A stretch of DNA of 64,000 nt from Priestia filamentosa (GTDB taxonomy: Bacteria; Bacillota; Bacilli; Bacillales; Bacillaceae_H): the NCBI RefSeq assembly GCF_900177535.1, contig NZ_FXAJ01000001.1:248001-312000 (forward strand). Reading direction: 5' to 3'. The notes under the pieces are model-generated. The model was not told the DNA's origin. It did not search any database and worked only from the letters and a program-made list of their open reading frames with translations. Every line of letters begins with the position of its first letter. Position 1 is the stretch's first letter. The position numbers and the translations under genes are program-made. Positions 8,774 through 17,969 of this stretch are shown one piece after another.

Positions 8774-9629
8774 CTTTTTTCATCTTTTTCGCTCAACACA
8801 CATCCATCCGCTTCTTTGGGCTATCTTAGCAATAGGAATCATGACAGGCCATATCTATGACCTTATCCTCTTATTTTCATTAGTATTATTACATGAGCTT
8901 GGGCACGTTTTTGCCGCTAGCTTTTTTTCATGGAAAATCAAAAGAATTATGCTCTTTCCATTTGGAGGAGTAGCTGAAATTGATGAATATGGAAACAGAC
9001 CGCTTTATCAAGAAGTGATTGTCATACTGAGCGGTCCGTTTGTTCACCTTGTTTTAATGTTAGGATCTTTTATTGCTCTTTCGTCTTCTCTTATTACACA
9101 TGAATTTTATGAACAGTTTATGTTTCAAAACGTTCTTTTACTTTGTTTTAATTTGCTTCCGATTTATCCGCTTGACGGAGGAAAACTCATGTTTGTTTCG
9201 TTTAGTCTTTTTGATTCTTTTCAAAAGTCCTTTGAAAAAACGCTTCGAATTTCAGCTGTTTTTCTATCGTGCATTGCGGTAGTGGCTCTTTTTCTTTATT
9301 CTACTCATCTGCATCTTTGGATGGTGTTGTGCTATCTATGTTATAGCCTTTATTATGAATGGAAACAAAGGGACTATCTTTATATTCGCTTCCTTCTTGA
9401 TCGATACTATGGCAAAGGGGAAACAATTCTTGATCTTTCCCCACTTGCCGTAAATGGGGGAGAAAAGATTTATCATATTATTCGTAGGTTTAAAAGAGGA
9501 CAAAAACATATTATTATTGTAGAGGAAAAAGAAGGAAGAAAGCAACTAGATGAAAATGAACTTCTTCATGCTTACTTTGTAGATAAGCGCATTAATGATT
9601 CTATTGATGAGCTTGTTGCCTTTTATTAA
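8766..9629 (+). CDS. spoIVFB: Intramembrane metalloprotease SpoIVFB
   Basis: A 287-residue site-2-protease-family enzyme with about six membrane segments. The zinc motif HELGH is at residues 43-47, the same positions as in B. subtilis, and the third ligand Asp is in PLDGGK (about 137). The C-terminal half (about 195-287) resembles a CBS-type domain that senses ATP in the B. subtilis enzyme. It cleaves pro-SigmaK in the mother cell. The TTG start at 8766 overlaps spoIVFA by 8 bp, and the ribosome site is inside spoIVFA. Confidence 0.95.
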   Translation: MNNFFHLFRSTHIHPLLWAILAIGIMTGHIYDLILLFSLVLLHELGHVFAASFFSWKIKRIMLFPFGGVAEIDEYGNRPLYQEVIVILSGPFVHLVLMLGSFIALSSSLITHEFYEQFMFQNVLLLCFNLLPIYPLDGGKLMFVSFSLFDSFQKSFEKTLRISAVFLSCIAVVALFLYSTHLHLWMVLCYLCYSLYYEWKQRDYLYIRFLLDRYYGKGETILDLSPLAVNGGEKIYHIIRRFKRGQKHIIIVEEKEGRKQLDENELLHAYFVDKRINDSIDELVAFY

Positions 9630-9640
9630 AAAGAGGGTGA

Positions 9641-9678
9641 AAAGGAAAGTAACAGACAAACATGTTACTTTCCTTTTT
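9641..9678 (+). terminator. Terminator after spoIVFB
   Basis: Arms 9641-9653 and 9664-9676 pair around a 10-nt loop, followed by a T run. Confidence 0.85.
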
Positions 9679-9728
9679 GTTATGGTAAAATCCAACTACA
9701 TAAGAGATAACGAAAGGGATTTGGACAT

Positions 9729-11162
9729 ATGACAGCAAAATTGATAATTGAAACTGCAACAAATCTTCATAAGATAGCTCATTTACAGGATAGCCAAGTA
9801 CAGGCTTTTTATATTGAAGAACAAAAAGCTATCCACTATGTTGGCAATATTTATGTTGGGCGTGTGAAAAAAGTTGTGAAAGGGATGGACGCTGCTTTTG
9901 TAGATATCGGAGGAGACAAAAACGGGTATTTACATAAAAGTGAAGTGTTTCTTGATGAGCATGAAATGTTTGCAGAACGTATAAAAGAAGGACAAAAAAT
10001 TCTCGTACAAGTAAGCAAAGAAGAAAGAGGAACAAAGGGACCTAAATTGACAACATTTATTGAATTTTCAAGCTCGTACGTTGTTTATTTTCCTTATAGC
10101 GGATACGTAGCTGTTTCAAAAAAGATAGCGGAAAAAGAAAAGTGGAAAAGCTTTGGGGAGAGCGTTGTAGAAGGAGCGGAAGGGCTTCTCTTACGAAGTG
10201 CCATTGAAGGAATGTCTCCTAGCAAAATAGAACAAGAAATTGTTACCCTTAGAAAAGAAGCGGAGGGAGTTATTGGGGAACTCCAAGCGGAAGGAACAGT
10301 ACCTCGAGTTGTTTACCAAAGGGAAGATTTTATTACAAACATGATAAAAAAGGCAAAAGCGGACAAGCTTGAGCTTATTGTTGATTCATTTGAAACGAAA
10401 AAAAAGCTTCAAGCTTCTTTTCCAGAAGCAACAGTTATTTTTCAACGTGAGAAAGAGAGCCTTTTTGACATATATCACCTTCAAAAAGAGCTTGAAAAAG
10501 CACTGCAAAAAACGGTCTGGCTTCCAAGCGGTGGTTCATTAGTTATTGAAGAAACAGAAGCGATGACGGTTATTGATGTAAACACAAGCAGGTTTGTAGG
10601 CAAAACTTCTCAAGCTCAGACTATTTTAGAGACAAATCTTGAAGCAGCAAAAGAAGTGGCTCGACAACTGCGCCTTCGAAATCTTGGAGGCATTATTATG
10701 ATTGATTTTATTAACATGAAAAACAAAGAAGATGGAGAAAAAGTGTTACAAAAGCTAAAAACAGAAACAGAACAAGATCCAGTAAGGACGCTTATTTTTG
10801 GTTTTACAAGACTTGGATTAGTAGAGGTGACACGTAAAAAAGAGCGAGACAGCTTGCAGCATCTACTCCTAAAAGATTGTGGTATTTGTAAAACAATAGG
10901 AAGATATAGAAATGAGAAAAAAACGTTGGATGATATAGAAGGGGAACTGCTTTCATATAAAGAAGAGGCAGCATGGATAGAACTTTCTCCTCTTCTTTCA
11001 TTTAACAAGGAAGAGATAGAAAAATGGAAAGAAGAGCAGGAGATGGAACTTTACCTAACAGAAGGAGAAGAACTTACGCCATTTTACCGCCTTCGTCATA
11101 TTGGTTCAAGAGAAGAAGTAGAGCAGAGAATAAAAGAAAATAAGGTTGAATTTCTATTTTAA
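9729..11162 (+). CDS. rng: Ribonuclease E/G family endoribonuclease
   Basis: A 477-residue protein with RNase G architecture. It has an S1 RNA-binding domain (about 36-115, YVGRVKKVVKGMDAAFVDIG), an RNase H-like/5'-sensor region, and the two catalytic Asp motifs VIDVNTSRFVG and IIMIDFINMKN (about 283-330), followed by the zinc-link CGIC (about 379-382). This enzyme cuts single-stranded AU-rich RNA with 5'-monophosphate preference and processes rRNA and mRNA. It is close to E. coli RNase G length and lacks the long C-terminal scaffold of RNase E. B. subtilis has no such gene and relies on RNase Y and J. It has its own terminators on both sides. Confidence 0.93.
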   Translation: MTAKLIIETATNLHKIAHLQDSQVQAFYIEEQKAIHYVGNIYVGRVKKVVKGMDAAFVDIGGDKNGYLHKSEVFLDEHEMFAERIKEGQKILVQVSKEERGTKGPKLTTFIEFSSSYVVYFPYSGYVAVSKKIAEKEKWKSFGESVVEGAEGLLLRSAIEGMSPSKIEQEIVTLRKEAEGVIGELQAEGTVPRVVYQREDFITNMIKKAKADKLELIVDSFETKKKLQASFPEATVIFQREKESLFDIYHLQKELEKALQKTVWLPSGGSLVIEETEAMTVIDVNTSRFVGKTSQAQTILETNLEAAKEVARQLRLRNLGGIIMIDFINMKNKEDGEKVLQKLKTETEQDPVRTLIFGFTRLGLVEVTRKKERDSLQHLLLKDCGICKTIGRYRNEKKTLDDIEGELLSYKEEAAWIELSPLLSFNKEEIEKWKEEQEMELYLTEGEELTPFYRLRHIGSREEVEQRIKENKVEFLF

Positions 11163-11190
11163 AAAAGAAGGGTAAAACCTTCTTTTTTTT
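11161..11190 (+). terminator. Terminator after rng
   Basis: An A-rich arm (11161-11171) pairs with 11178-11188 around GTAAAA, followed by a T run. The arm starts in the rng stop codon. Confidence 0.8.
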
Positions 11191-11255
11191 TACTTAGTAT
11201 CTTCTCGTGAACAAAATGAACAAAAAGGATACTAAGAATTTAAAGCTCAATAATT

Positions 11256-11292
11256 TGGTAACGGTTACATTCAGAATTTTTTAATTTATACT
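11256..11292 (+). promoter_or_regulatory. Candidate cre overlapping the citrate-transporter promoter
   Basis: The 14-bp element at 11256-11269 reads, on the reverse strand, TGTAACCGTTACCA, matching 13 of 14 positions of the CcpA consensus TGWAANCGNTNWCA. Its last six bases (GTTACA, 11264-11269) are positioned as a -35 exactly 17 bp before TATACT (11287-11292). Binding of CcpA there would be expected to block the promoter during growth on preferred sugars, as known for citM of B. subtilis. Confidence 0.6.
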
Positions 11293-11354
11293 ATTATTAG
11301 TGAAAGACTATCGTTTTTAAGGGGAAATTTTTTAGAGACAAAGGGGGAGAAAAT

Positions 11355-12668
11355 ATGTTAGCTACGCTTGGATTCTTAATGATCGCGGTCTTTATGTATC
11401 TGATTATTACGAAACGAATGTCAGCTATGGTTGCACTTATTATTATTCCAATCTTGTTTGCCATAATTGGGGGATTTGCAGCAGGGTTAGGCGATATGAT
11501 GCTTGCAGGGGTAGAGCAGGTAGCACCAACAGGTGTTATGCTGATGTTTGCTATTTTATACTTTGGAATTATGATTGATGCTGGTTTGTTTGATCCACTT
11601 GTATCTACAATCCTGAAAATTGTAAAGGGAGATCCAGTAAAGATTGTCATGGGAACGGCTATTCTTTCCATGCTCATTGCTTTAGATGGAGATGGAACAA
11701 CAACATATATGATTACGGTTTCAGCAATGCTGCCGCTTTATACAAGACTTGGAATGAATCCGTTAATCCTAACCTGTGTTGCGATGCTTTCATTTAGCTT
11801 TATGAATATGTCTCCATGGGGTGGACCTACAGCCCGTGCAGTAAGTGCCCTTCAGCTTGATGTGGCAGACGTATTTTTACCGCTTGTTCCAGTCATGATT
11901 TCAGCAGCACTATGGACACTATTTACAGCTTATATTTTAGGAAAGAAAGAGAAAAAACGCTTAGGTGTTATCGACATTGACTATTCACAAAATTTGGCTT
12001 TTACCCAGCAGAGTGCTACTGTAGATATGGGGGCGGATGACACCTCTATTAAACGTCCAAAGCTTCTATATGTAAACTTAGCTCTAACAATTGCTCTATT
12101 AGTATGTTTAGTGATGGGAGTACTTCCACTTGCAACTTTATTTATGATTGCTTTTGTTGTTGCCCTTATGATTAACTATCCAAAATTTGAAGATCAAAAA
12201 GAGCGAATTTCCAATCATGCAGGAAACGTCCTTGCAGTTGTTGGCTTAGTATTTGCTTCAGGGATTTTTACAGGAATTCTTTCAGGAACAGAGATGGTTG
12301 ATGCAATGGCAAATGCACTTGTTTCTGTTATTCCTGAATCATTAGGTTCATTTTTCCCTGTCATTACAGCATTAACTAGTTTGCCGTTTACGTATTTTAT
12401 GGCAAACGATCCGTACTACTACGGAGTGTTACCGATTTTAGCAGAAACGGCTTCAGCTTACGGTGTAGATCCTGTTGAAATGGCTCGTGCTTCTGTTTTA
12501 GGGCAGCCAATTCACGCGATGAGTCCACTTATGGCTTCCGCATATTTATTAGTAGGAATGGCGAAAGTAGAATTTGGAGATCACCAAAAGTTTTACTTTA
12601 AATGGGCACTAGGTTGCTGTCTTGTGATGATTGCTGTAGCTATTGTTACAGGGATCATCACCTTCTAA
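11355..12668 (+). CDS. CitMHS-family metal-citrate transporter
   Basis: A 437-residue integral membrane protein with about 11-12 hydrophobic segments, recognisable as CitMHS by length and by blocks such as LDGDGTTTYMITVSAMLPLY (about 113-132) and SPWGGPTARA. B. subtilis CitM and CitH carry citrate complexed with Mg or Ca using proton symport. It stands alone between rng and rplU, a place where B. subtilis has no gene; no CitST-type two-component genes are nearby. GGGGGAG lies 8 bp before the ATG. The preferred metal cannot be read from the sequence. Confidence 0.88.
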   Translation: MLATLGFLMIAVFMYLIITKRMSAMVALIIIPILFAIIGGFAAGLGDMMLAGVEQVAPTGVMLMFAILYFGIMIDAGLFDPLVSTILKIVKGDPVKIVMGTAILSMLIALDGDGTTTYMITVSAMLPLYTRLGMNPLILTCVAMLSFSFMNMSPWGGPTARAVSALQLDVADVFLPLVPVMISAALWTLFTAYILGKKEKKRLGVIDIDYSQNLAFTQQSATVDMGADDTSIKRPKLLYVNLALTIALLVCLVMGVLPLATLFMIAFVVALMINYPKFEDQKERISNHAGNVLAVVGLVFASGIFTGILSGTEMVDAMANALVSVIPESLGSFFPVITALTSLPFTYFMANDPYYYGVLPILAETASAYGVDPVEMARASVLGQPIHAMSPLMASAYLLVGMAKVEFGDHQKFYFKWALGCCLVMIAVAIVTGIITF

Positions 12669-12697
12669 AAAAACTGCAGCATCTGCTGCAGTTTTTT
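12668..12697 (+). terminator. Terminator after the citrate transporter
   Basis: A perfect 14-bp stem (12668-12681 with 12684-12697) ending in a T run. It begins at the last base of the stop codon. Confidence 0.92.
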
Positions 12698-12736
12698 CTT
12701 GTGTAAAATTTGGAATGACTTCATTAGAGAATATGA

Positions 12737-12766
12737 TTGACATGGGGAGAAGAAATATAGTATTAT
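12737..12766 (+). promoter_or_regulatory. SigA promoter for rplU-prp-rpmA
   Basis: TTGACA (12737-12742) and TATTAT (12761-12766) with 18-bp spacing, directly before the L21 leader. Confidence 0.7.
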
Positions 12767-12772
12767 TTTCTA

Positions 12773-12870
12773 TGTGATTATTGTAGCACCCGTGCTACAA
12801 CCGCGCAGAACAGGTTTTAAAGTCCATTGTGACACCTGGGATGGCGAGTCTGAGTCTTACAGGGAGGTGC
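12773..12870 (+). ncRNA. L21 ribosomal-protein leader RNA
   Basis: About 100 nt of structured leader between the promoter and rplU. It starts with a perfect 9-bp hairpin (12780-12788 with 12791-12799), followed by the GACACCTGGGATGGCGAGTC block and the ribosome site AGGGAGGTG. Position and content fit the L21_leader family described upstream of rplU in Firmicutes and thought to mediate autoregulation. There are no introns or competing genes; an open frame through it is not coding. Confidence 0.75.
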
Positions 12871-12875
12871 AGAGA

Positions 12876-13184
12876 ATGTACGCTATTATTGAAACTGGTG
12901 GTAAACAAGTTAAAGTTGAAGAAGGTCAAGCTATCTACATTGAAAAACTTAACGTAGAGCAAGACGAAACAGTAACTTTCGACAAAGTACTATTAGTAGG
13001 TGGGGACAACGTTAAAGTTGGAGCTCCTTACGTTGATGGTGCAACAGTTAGCGCTAAAGTTGAAAAACAAGGTCGCGCTAAAAAGATTACTGTATTCAAA
13101 TACAAAGCTAAGAAAAACTACAGCCGTAAACAAGGTCACCGTCAACCTTACACAAAAGTTGTTATTGATAAAATCAATGCATAA
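12876..13184 (+). CDS. rplU: 50S ribosomal protein L21
   Basis: A 102-residue protein, identical in length to B. subtilis L21, starting at the ATG at 12876 behind AGGGAGGTG. It shows the signature [18 protein letters not shown] at the N-terminus and the basic C-terminal [17 protein letters not shown]. It binds 23S rRNA in the large subunit. It is the first gene of the rplU-prp-rpmA operon conserved across Firmicutes. A longer in-frame reading from 12774 runs through the structured leader and is rejected. Confidence 0.99.
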   Translation: MYAIIETGGKQVKVEEGQAIYIEKLNVEQDETVTFDKVLLVGGDNVKVGAPYVDGATVSAKVEKQGRAKKITVFKYKAKKNYSRKQGHRQPYTKVVIDKINA

Positions 13185-13195
13185 GGAATGGTTGC

Positions 13196-13835
<640 letters not shown>

Positions 13836-13850
13836 AACGTAATCGTACAC

Positions 13851-13893
13851 AAAAAGAAAACTCTAACCAAGATTGGTTAGAGTTTTTCTTTTT
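13851..13893 (+). terminator. Terminator after rpmA
   Basis: About 20 nt of near-perfect pairing (13851-13870 with 13873-13893) around a two-base loop, flanked by A-rich and T-rich ends. Confidence 0.9.
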
Positions 13894-14024
13894 GTTGAGA
13901 CATATTGCTAGGGTTGTGCTCATAGACTAGATAATTTGCTATAATGCATATATGGTCTGTTTTGTTTTCTTTTCTTTGCTGGTGAAAGAAGAACAAAGCA
14001 TGTTTTAAGGTTAGGGGTTGGAAA

Positions 14025-14576
14025 ATGAGTAAAGAGTGGGATGTTGTTGAACTTTTAAAGCATGCACGCCATGATTGGCTAAATAGGCTGCAGCTCATTA
14101 AGGGAAATTTATCATTGAATCGTCTTGACCGTGTCCAACAAACGATTGAAGAGATTATTGCCATCTCTAAAAATGAATCAAAGCTAACGAGTACAGGGGC
14201 ACATAAGCTGACTGCGCTTCTTTTAACATATGGGTTTAGAGAAACGGTTTTAAAGCTCGATATCGAAGTGAACGGCAAAGTGTGTGATTTATCTCCTTAT
14301 GATGAAGAGCTTGCAGATTGGTGTGAATCGCTTTTTTATGTACTAGAAAATGTAGCAAATAAAGAAAGTAATCATCACCTTGATGTTTCTTTTTATCTTG
14401 AAGAAGGTCCATCATTGTTTTTTGATTTCAGTGGCATAATAGAGAATGAAAAAAAGATAGAAGAATGGTTATCAAAAGAAACGTTAACCATGTTTAATAT
14501 AGCTTGCTACAAAATAGCAAAAGATGAATTGACGGTTCAGCTTGTTATGAATGAAAAGCAACACAGCAATTCATAA
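14025..14576 (+). CDS. spo0B: Sporulation phosphotransferase Spo0B
   Basis: A 183-residue protein. The four-helix-bundle phospho-accepting motif ARHDWLNRLQLIKGNL puts the phosphorylated His at residue 16, equivalent to His30 of B. subtilis Spo0B, whose N-terminus is slightly longer. The C-terminal half is a degenerate histidine-kinase-like domain without ATP-binding boxes. Spo0B passes phosphate from Spo0F to Spo0A in the sporulation phosphorelay. It is followed by obg, as in B. subtilis, where the two genes are co-transcribed. A TATAAT at 13940-13945 may be the -10 of its promoter. Confidence 0.94.
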   Translation: MSKEWDVVELLKHARHDWLNRLQLIKGNLSLNRLDRVQQTIEEIIAISKNESKLTSTGAHKLTALLLTYGFRETVLKLDIEVNGKVCDLSPYDEELADWCESLFYVLENVANKESNHHLDVSFYLEEGPSLFFDFSGIIENEKKIEEWLSKETLTMFNIACYKIAKDELTVQLVMNEKQHSNS

Positions 14577-14615
14577 AAAGTAAGAACGTGATATAGGGAA
14601 CGGAGTGAAAATGAA

Positions 14616-15902
14616 ATGTTTGTCGATCAGGTCAAAGTCTACGTAAGAGGTGGAGACGGCGGAAATGGAATGGTTGCTTTCCGTCGTGAGAAGTATGTAC
14701 CAAATGGAGGACCAGCAGGTGGTGACGGTGGTAAAGGAGCAGACGTTGTCTTTGAAGTTGAAGAAGGACTTCGTACACTAATGGATTTCCGTTATAAGCG
14801 CCATTTTAAAGCAAAACATGGTGAAAACGGAATGCCTAAAAACCAACACGGTCGTAATGCAGAGCCCCTTGTTGTAAAGGTCCCGCCTGGCACTGTTGTA
14901 AAAGATGATGATACAGGTGAAGTTATCGCTGATTTAACAGAGCATGGTCAGCGTGCTGTCATTGCAAAAGGTGGCCGTAGCGGACGCGGAAATACGCGAT
15001 TCGCAACACCAGCAAACCCAGCACCAGAGCTTTCTGAGAAAGGAGAACCAGGTCAAGAGCGCTATATTGTGATGGAGCTTAAAGTGCTAGCAGATGTCGG
15101 TCTTGTAGGCTTCCCAAGCGTTGGGAAATCAACCCTTCTTTCTATTGTATCTGCGGCAAAGCCTAAAATTGCTGCTTATCATTTTACAACAATTGCGCCT
15201 AATTTAGGTGTTGTAGAAACAGAAGATAATCGCAGCTTTGTTATGGCTGACTTGCCAGGACTTATTGAAGGGGCACATGAGGGAGTAGGACTTGGTCATC
15301 AGTTCCTTCGCCATATTGAGCGTACAAGAGTTATTGTGCACGTGATTGATATGTCTGGCATGGAAGGCAGAGATCCTTATGAAGACTACGTTACAATTAA
15401 CAAGGAGCTTAAGGAATATAATCTTCGTTTAACAGAGCGTCCTCAAGTTGTTGTAGCAAATAAAATGGACGTCCCTGAAGCAGAAGAGAACTTAAAAGCG
15501 TTTCAGGAGAAAGTTGGCGAAGAAGTAAAAGTTATTCCAATTTCAGCTATTGCACGTAAAGGACTTCGTGATCTTTTATTCATAGTTGCTGATCTTCTTG
15601 AAACAACACCAGAGTTTCCTCTTTATAGTGAAGAAGAGCTTGCAAATCAACATGTTATGTACAAGTTCCAAGAGGAAGATAAAGAGTTTCATCTTACACG
15701 TGATAGCGAAGGAGCTTATGTACTTTCAGGTGAGAAGATTGAGAAACTATTCAAGATGACAGACTTCTCGAGAGATGAATCTGTACGCCGTTTTGCTCGT
15801 CAGCTTAGAGGCATGGGTGTTGATGAAGCATTGCGTGAACGTGGAGCGCAAGATGGGGATATTGTAAAACTTCTTGAATATGAATTTGAATTCTTAGAGT
15901 AG
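14616..15902 (+). CDS. obg: GTPase Obg
   Basis: A 428-residue protein, the same length as B. subtilis Obg. The glycine-rich OBG fold (about 1-158, [19 protein letters not shown]) is followed by the G domain with GFPSVGKST (about 165-173), the DLPG motif and NKMD, and the C-terminal OCT domain (about 340-428). Obg binds the 50S subunit and ppGpp and links ribosome assembly to the general stress response and sporulation. It starts 39 bp after spo0B. Confidence 0.99.
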   Translation: MFVDQVKVYVRGGDGGNGMVAFRREKYVPNGGPAGGDGGKGADVVFEVEEGLRTLMDFRYKRHFKAKHGENGMPKNQHGRNAEPLVVKVPPGTVVKDDDTGEVIADLTEHGQRAVIAKGGRSGRGNTRFATPANPAPELSEKGEPGQERYIVMELKVLADVGLVGFPSVGKSTLLSIVSAAKPKIAAYHFTTIAPNLGVVETEDNRSFVMADLPGLIEGAHEGVGLGHQFLRHIERTRVIVHVIDMSGMEGRDPYEDYVTINKELKEYNLRLTERPQVVVANKMDVPEAEENLKAFQEKVGEEVKVIPISAIARKGLRDLLFIVADLLETTPEFPLYSEEELANQHVMYKFQEEDKEFHLTRDSEGAYVLSGEKIEKLFKMTDFSRDESVRRFARQLRGMGVDEALRERGAQDGDIVKLLEYEFEFLE

Positions 15903-15934
15903 ATGGTAAAAGGGAACAGAGAGGGGAGTTCTCG

Positions 15935-16384
15935 TTGAAGAAAATCGATCAGAAATTTTATTTAGTTCGGGAGGATGTCTTACCAGAAGCAATGAAGAAG
16001 ACGCTTGATGCAAAACTTCTGCTTGAACGGGGAAAGGCGGACTCAATTGCTGACGCTGTACAGCTTGTTGATTTAAGTCGCAGCGCTTACTACAAGTATA
16101 GAGAAACGGTATTTCCATTTCATACTATGGTGAAAGAACGTATCATCTCGCTTTTCTTCCACTTGGAAGACCGCTCTGGTACTCTTTCACATCTATTAGG
16201 TCTTGTTGCTTCAAGCGGATGTAATGTATTAACGATTCACCAGACTATTCCATTGCAAGGGCGTGCAAATGTAACCCTTTCACTAGATGTTTCTGGTTTA
16301 AAAACAGATCTAGAAGACCTTCTTTCGAGATTGCGGGCATTGGAATTTGTTGATAAAGTAGATGTATTAGGCTCGGGAGCTTAA
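15935..16384 (+). CDS. pheB: ACT-domain protein PheB
   Basis: A 149-residue protein with a TTG start at 15935 ([20 protein letters not shown]), close to the 147 of B. subtilis PheB. The N-terminal third looks like a helical DNA-binding-type segment ([16 protein letters not shown]), and the C-terminal half is an ACT domain (about 70-145) that probably senses an amino acid. The annotation as a chorismate mutase is historical and unsupported by catalytic residues here. It lies between obg and pheA as in B. subtilis. Confidence 0.9.
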   Translation: MKKIDQKFYLVREDVLPEAMKKTLDAKLLLERGKADSIADAVQLVDLSRSAYYKYRETVFPFHTMVKERIISLFFHLEDRSGTLSHLLGLVASSGCNVLTIHQTIPLQGRANVTLSLDVSGLKTDLEDLLSRLRALEFVDKVDVLGSGA

Positions 16385-16386
16385 TC

Positions 16387-16420
16387 AAAACAGCTTGACG
16401 ATCAATCAAGCTGTTTTCTT
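16387..16420 (+). terminator. Terminator between pheB and pheA
   Basis: A perfect 12-bp stem (16387-16398 with 16406-16417) with a 7-nt loop. The downstream T tract is short, so termination is probably partial. Confidence 0.75.
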
Positions 16421-16471
16421 TACATATTAAATTTTGAAAAATAAAAAAATAAAGACATAGGAGAGAGAACT

Positions 16472-17326
16472 GTGAAGAAAGTTGGATATTTAGGACCAGA
16501 AGCAACATTTACACATATTGCCGTAGAATCTGTTTTCAAACAGATAACCTCACATCCGTATCGCACCATTCCTTCGTGCATTGATGGCGTAACAGATAGA
16601 GAAGTAGATTATGCGGTTGTTCCATTAGAGAATGCTCTTGAAGGCTCCGTAAACTTAACACTCGATTATTTAATCCATGAAAAACGTCTGCCAATTGTAG
16701 GAGAGATTGTGCTGCCGATTCGTCAACATTTTATGGTGCATCCCAAATATATAGAGGAGTGGCAAAATGTTGAAGGTGTGTATTCGCATCCACATGCAAT
16801 TGCTCAATGTCATAAATTTCTTCATGATACATTTCGCAACACACCTTTACATGAAGTAACATCAACGGCCTATGCAGCACAACATGTTTATGAAAAAGAA
16901 GATGAGAAGATAGGGGCAATTGCAAACGAGTTTGCGGCGAAAAAATATGGATTACAAATTGTCAAAAAAGATGTGCACGACTATGATCATAATACAACGC
17001 GTTTTCTCATTTTAAATCAAGAAAATGCCCCCCTAGAACAAACGCTTTTAGAACATAACGGTTATAAAACAACGCTGATGATTACACTATCTGAAAACCC
17101 AGCAGGAGCCCTACACCGCGTGTTGTCTGCTTTTTCTTGGCGTAATCTTAACTTATCAAAAATTGAATCACGGCCAATGAAAACAGGACTTGGGAATTAT
17201 TTCTTTATTATCGATATCGAGCAAAAGCTTGATGATGTATTAATCCCTGGAGCAATTGCTGAAATCGAAGCATTAGGGTGTAACGTAACCCTTTTAGGAA
17301 GCTATCCTTACTACATTATCAAATAG
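16472..17326 (+). CDS. pheA: Prephenate dehydratase
   Basis: A 284-residue protein with a GTG start behind AGGAGAGAG. The catalytic domain (about 1-180) carries the dehydratase signature HNTTRFLIL (about 173-181), and the C-terminal ACT domain (about 200-278) has the phenylalanine-binding ESRP motif. It converts prephenate to phenylpyruvate, the committed step to phenylalanine, with feedback inhibition through the ACT domain. There is no fused chorismate mutase, as usual for Bacillus. Confidence 0.97.
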   Translation: MKKVGYLGPEATFTHIAVESVFKQITSHPYRTIPSCIDGVTDREVDYAVVPLENALEGSVNLTLDYLIHEKRLPIVGEIVLPIRQHFMVHPKYIEEWQNVEGVYSHPHAIAQCHKFLHDTFRNTPLHEVTSTAYAAQHVYEKEDEKIGAIANEFAAKKYGLQIVKKDVHDYDHNTTRFLILNQENAPLEQTLLEHNGYKTTLMITLSENPAGALHRVLSAFSWRNLNLSKIESRPMKTGLGNYFFIIDIEQKLDDVLIPGAIAEIEALGCNVTLLGSYPYYIIK

Positions 17327-17348
17327 GAACCTAGTACAGCTTAGGAGC

Positions 17349-17410
17349 CTTTTAGCTACAAAGAAAAGAACGCTTGTAGTTCCAAGCGTTCTTTTTTCTG
17401 TAGCTAAAAG
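17349..17410. terminator. Two-tier bidirectional terminator between pheA and niaR
   Basis: An outer perfect 12-bp stem (17349-17360 with 17399-17410) encloses an inner perfect 11-bp stem (17366-17376 with 17383-17393) followed by a T run. It lies between convergent pheA and niaR and can serve both strands. Confidence 0.8.
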
Positions 17411-17414
17411 TATT

Positions 17415-17957
17415 CTATTCTTCAACTAAAATACCTGCCTCACGCAAAGCGTCACACGCTTCATCAAGCTGTTTTGAGGAATCAGCTTCAACTGTGTGAA
17501 GGTGACCGCCTTTTGTTAGTTCAAGCAAGAAAGCAGCTTTCGCTGAGCGGATTTTATCAATAAAGTTCGCGACATCTTTGCGATTGCGAAGACCAAGTGA
17601 AGCCGTAAGCTCTCCATAAACAGAATGTTCAACAATTACATCTTTTACTGTGACGCCATGGTCAACAAGGAGAAGCAGCTCGCGTTCCGATTCCTCTGGG
17701 CCGTGTTTACAAGCAATAATGCGCGTTTGTTTTTGCTCTGCTTGTGTTCTTGACATATAAAGATAGCCTTGACTTGTTGCCATAATAGGCTCGTTTCGCG
17801 CTTTTAATAGCGATATGTCTTGTACGATAACTTGTCTACTCACATTTGTACGTTTTGATAGGTCACTGCCTGTTAACGGAGCGTTCGAATCTTTTAACCA
17901 TTGAAGCAAAAGATCTCGTCTTTTTTCCCCTAAAATCTTTTTTTGTTCATCCTTCAT
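17415..17957 (-). CDS. niaR: Niacin-responsive repressor NiaR
   Basis: A 180-residue protein (YrxA in B. subtilis) with an N-terminal winged helix-turn-helix (about 10-65) and a C-terminal 3H domain (about 80-170) whose histidine-bearing blocks HGVTVKDVIVEHSVYGELT and GGHLHTVEA are visible. It represses NAD biosynthesis and niacin uptake genes, with nicotinic acid as co-repressor. It follows nifS on the same strand after 12 bp and faces nadBCA, which it is expected to control through the operator at 19111-19122. Confidence 0.93.
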   Translation of the reverse strand: MKDEQKKILGEKRRDLLLQWLKDSNAPLTGSDLSKRTNVSRQVIVQDISLLKARNEPIMATSQGYLYMSRTQAEQKQTRIIACKHGPEESERELLLLVDHGVTVKDVIVEHSVYGELTASLGLRNRKDVANFIDKIRSAKAAFLLELTKGGHLHTVEADSSKQLDEACDALREAGILVEE

Positions 17958-17969
17958 TTTTGAACTCCT

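Noticed and set aside
12774-12875. N-terminal extension of L21
   Set aside because: The frame is open but covers the structured L21 leader; the ATG at 12876 has the ribosome site and gives the standard length.
15935-16384. PheB as a chorismate mutase
   Set aside because: Only an ACT domain and a short helical N-terminus are visible, with no chorismate mutase active-site pattern.
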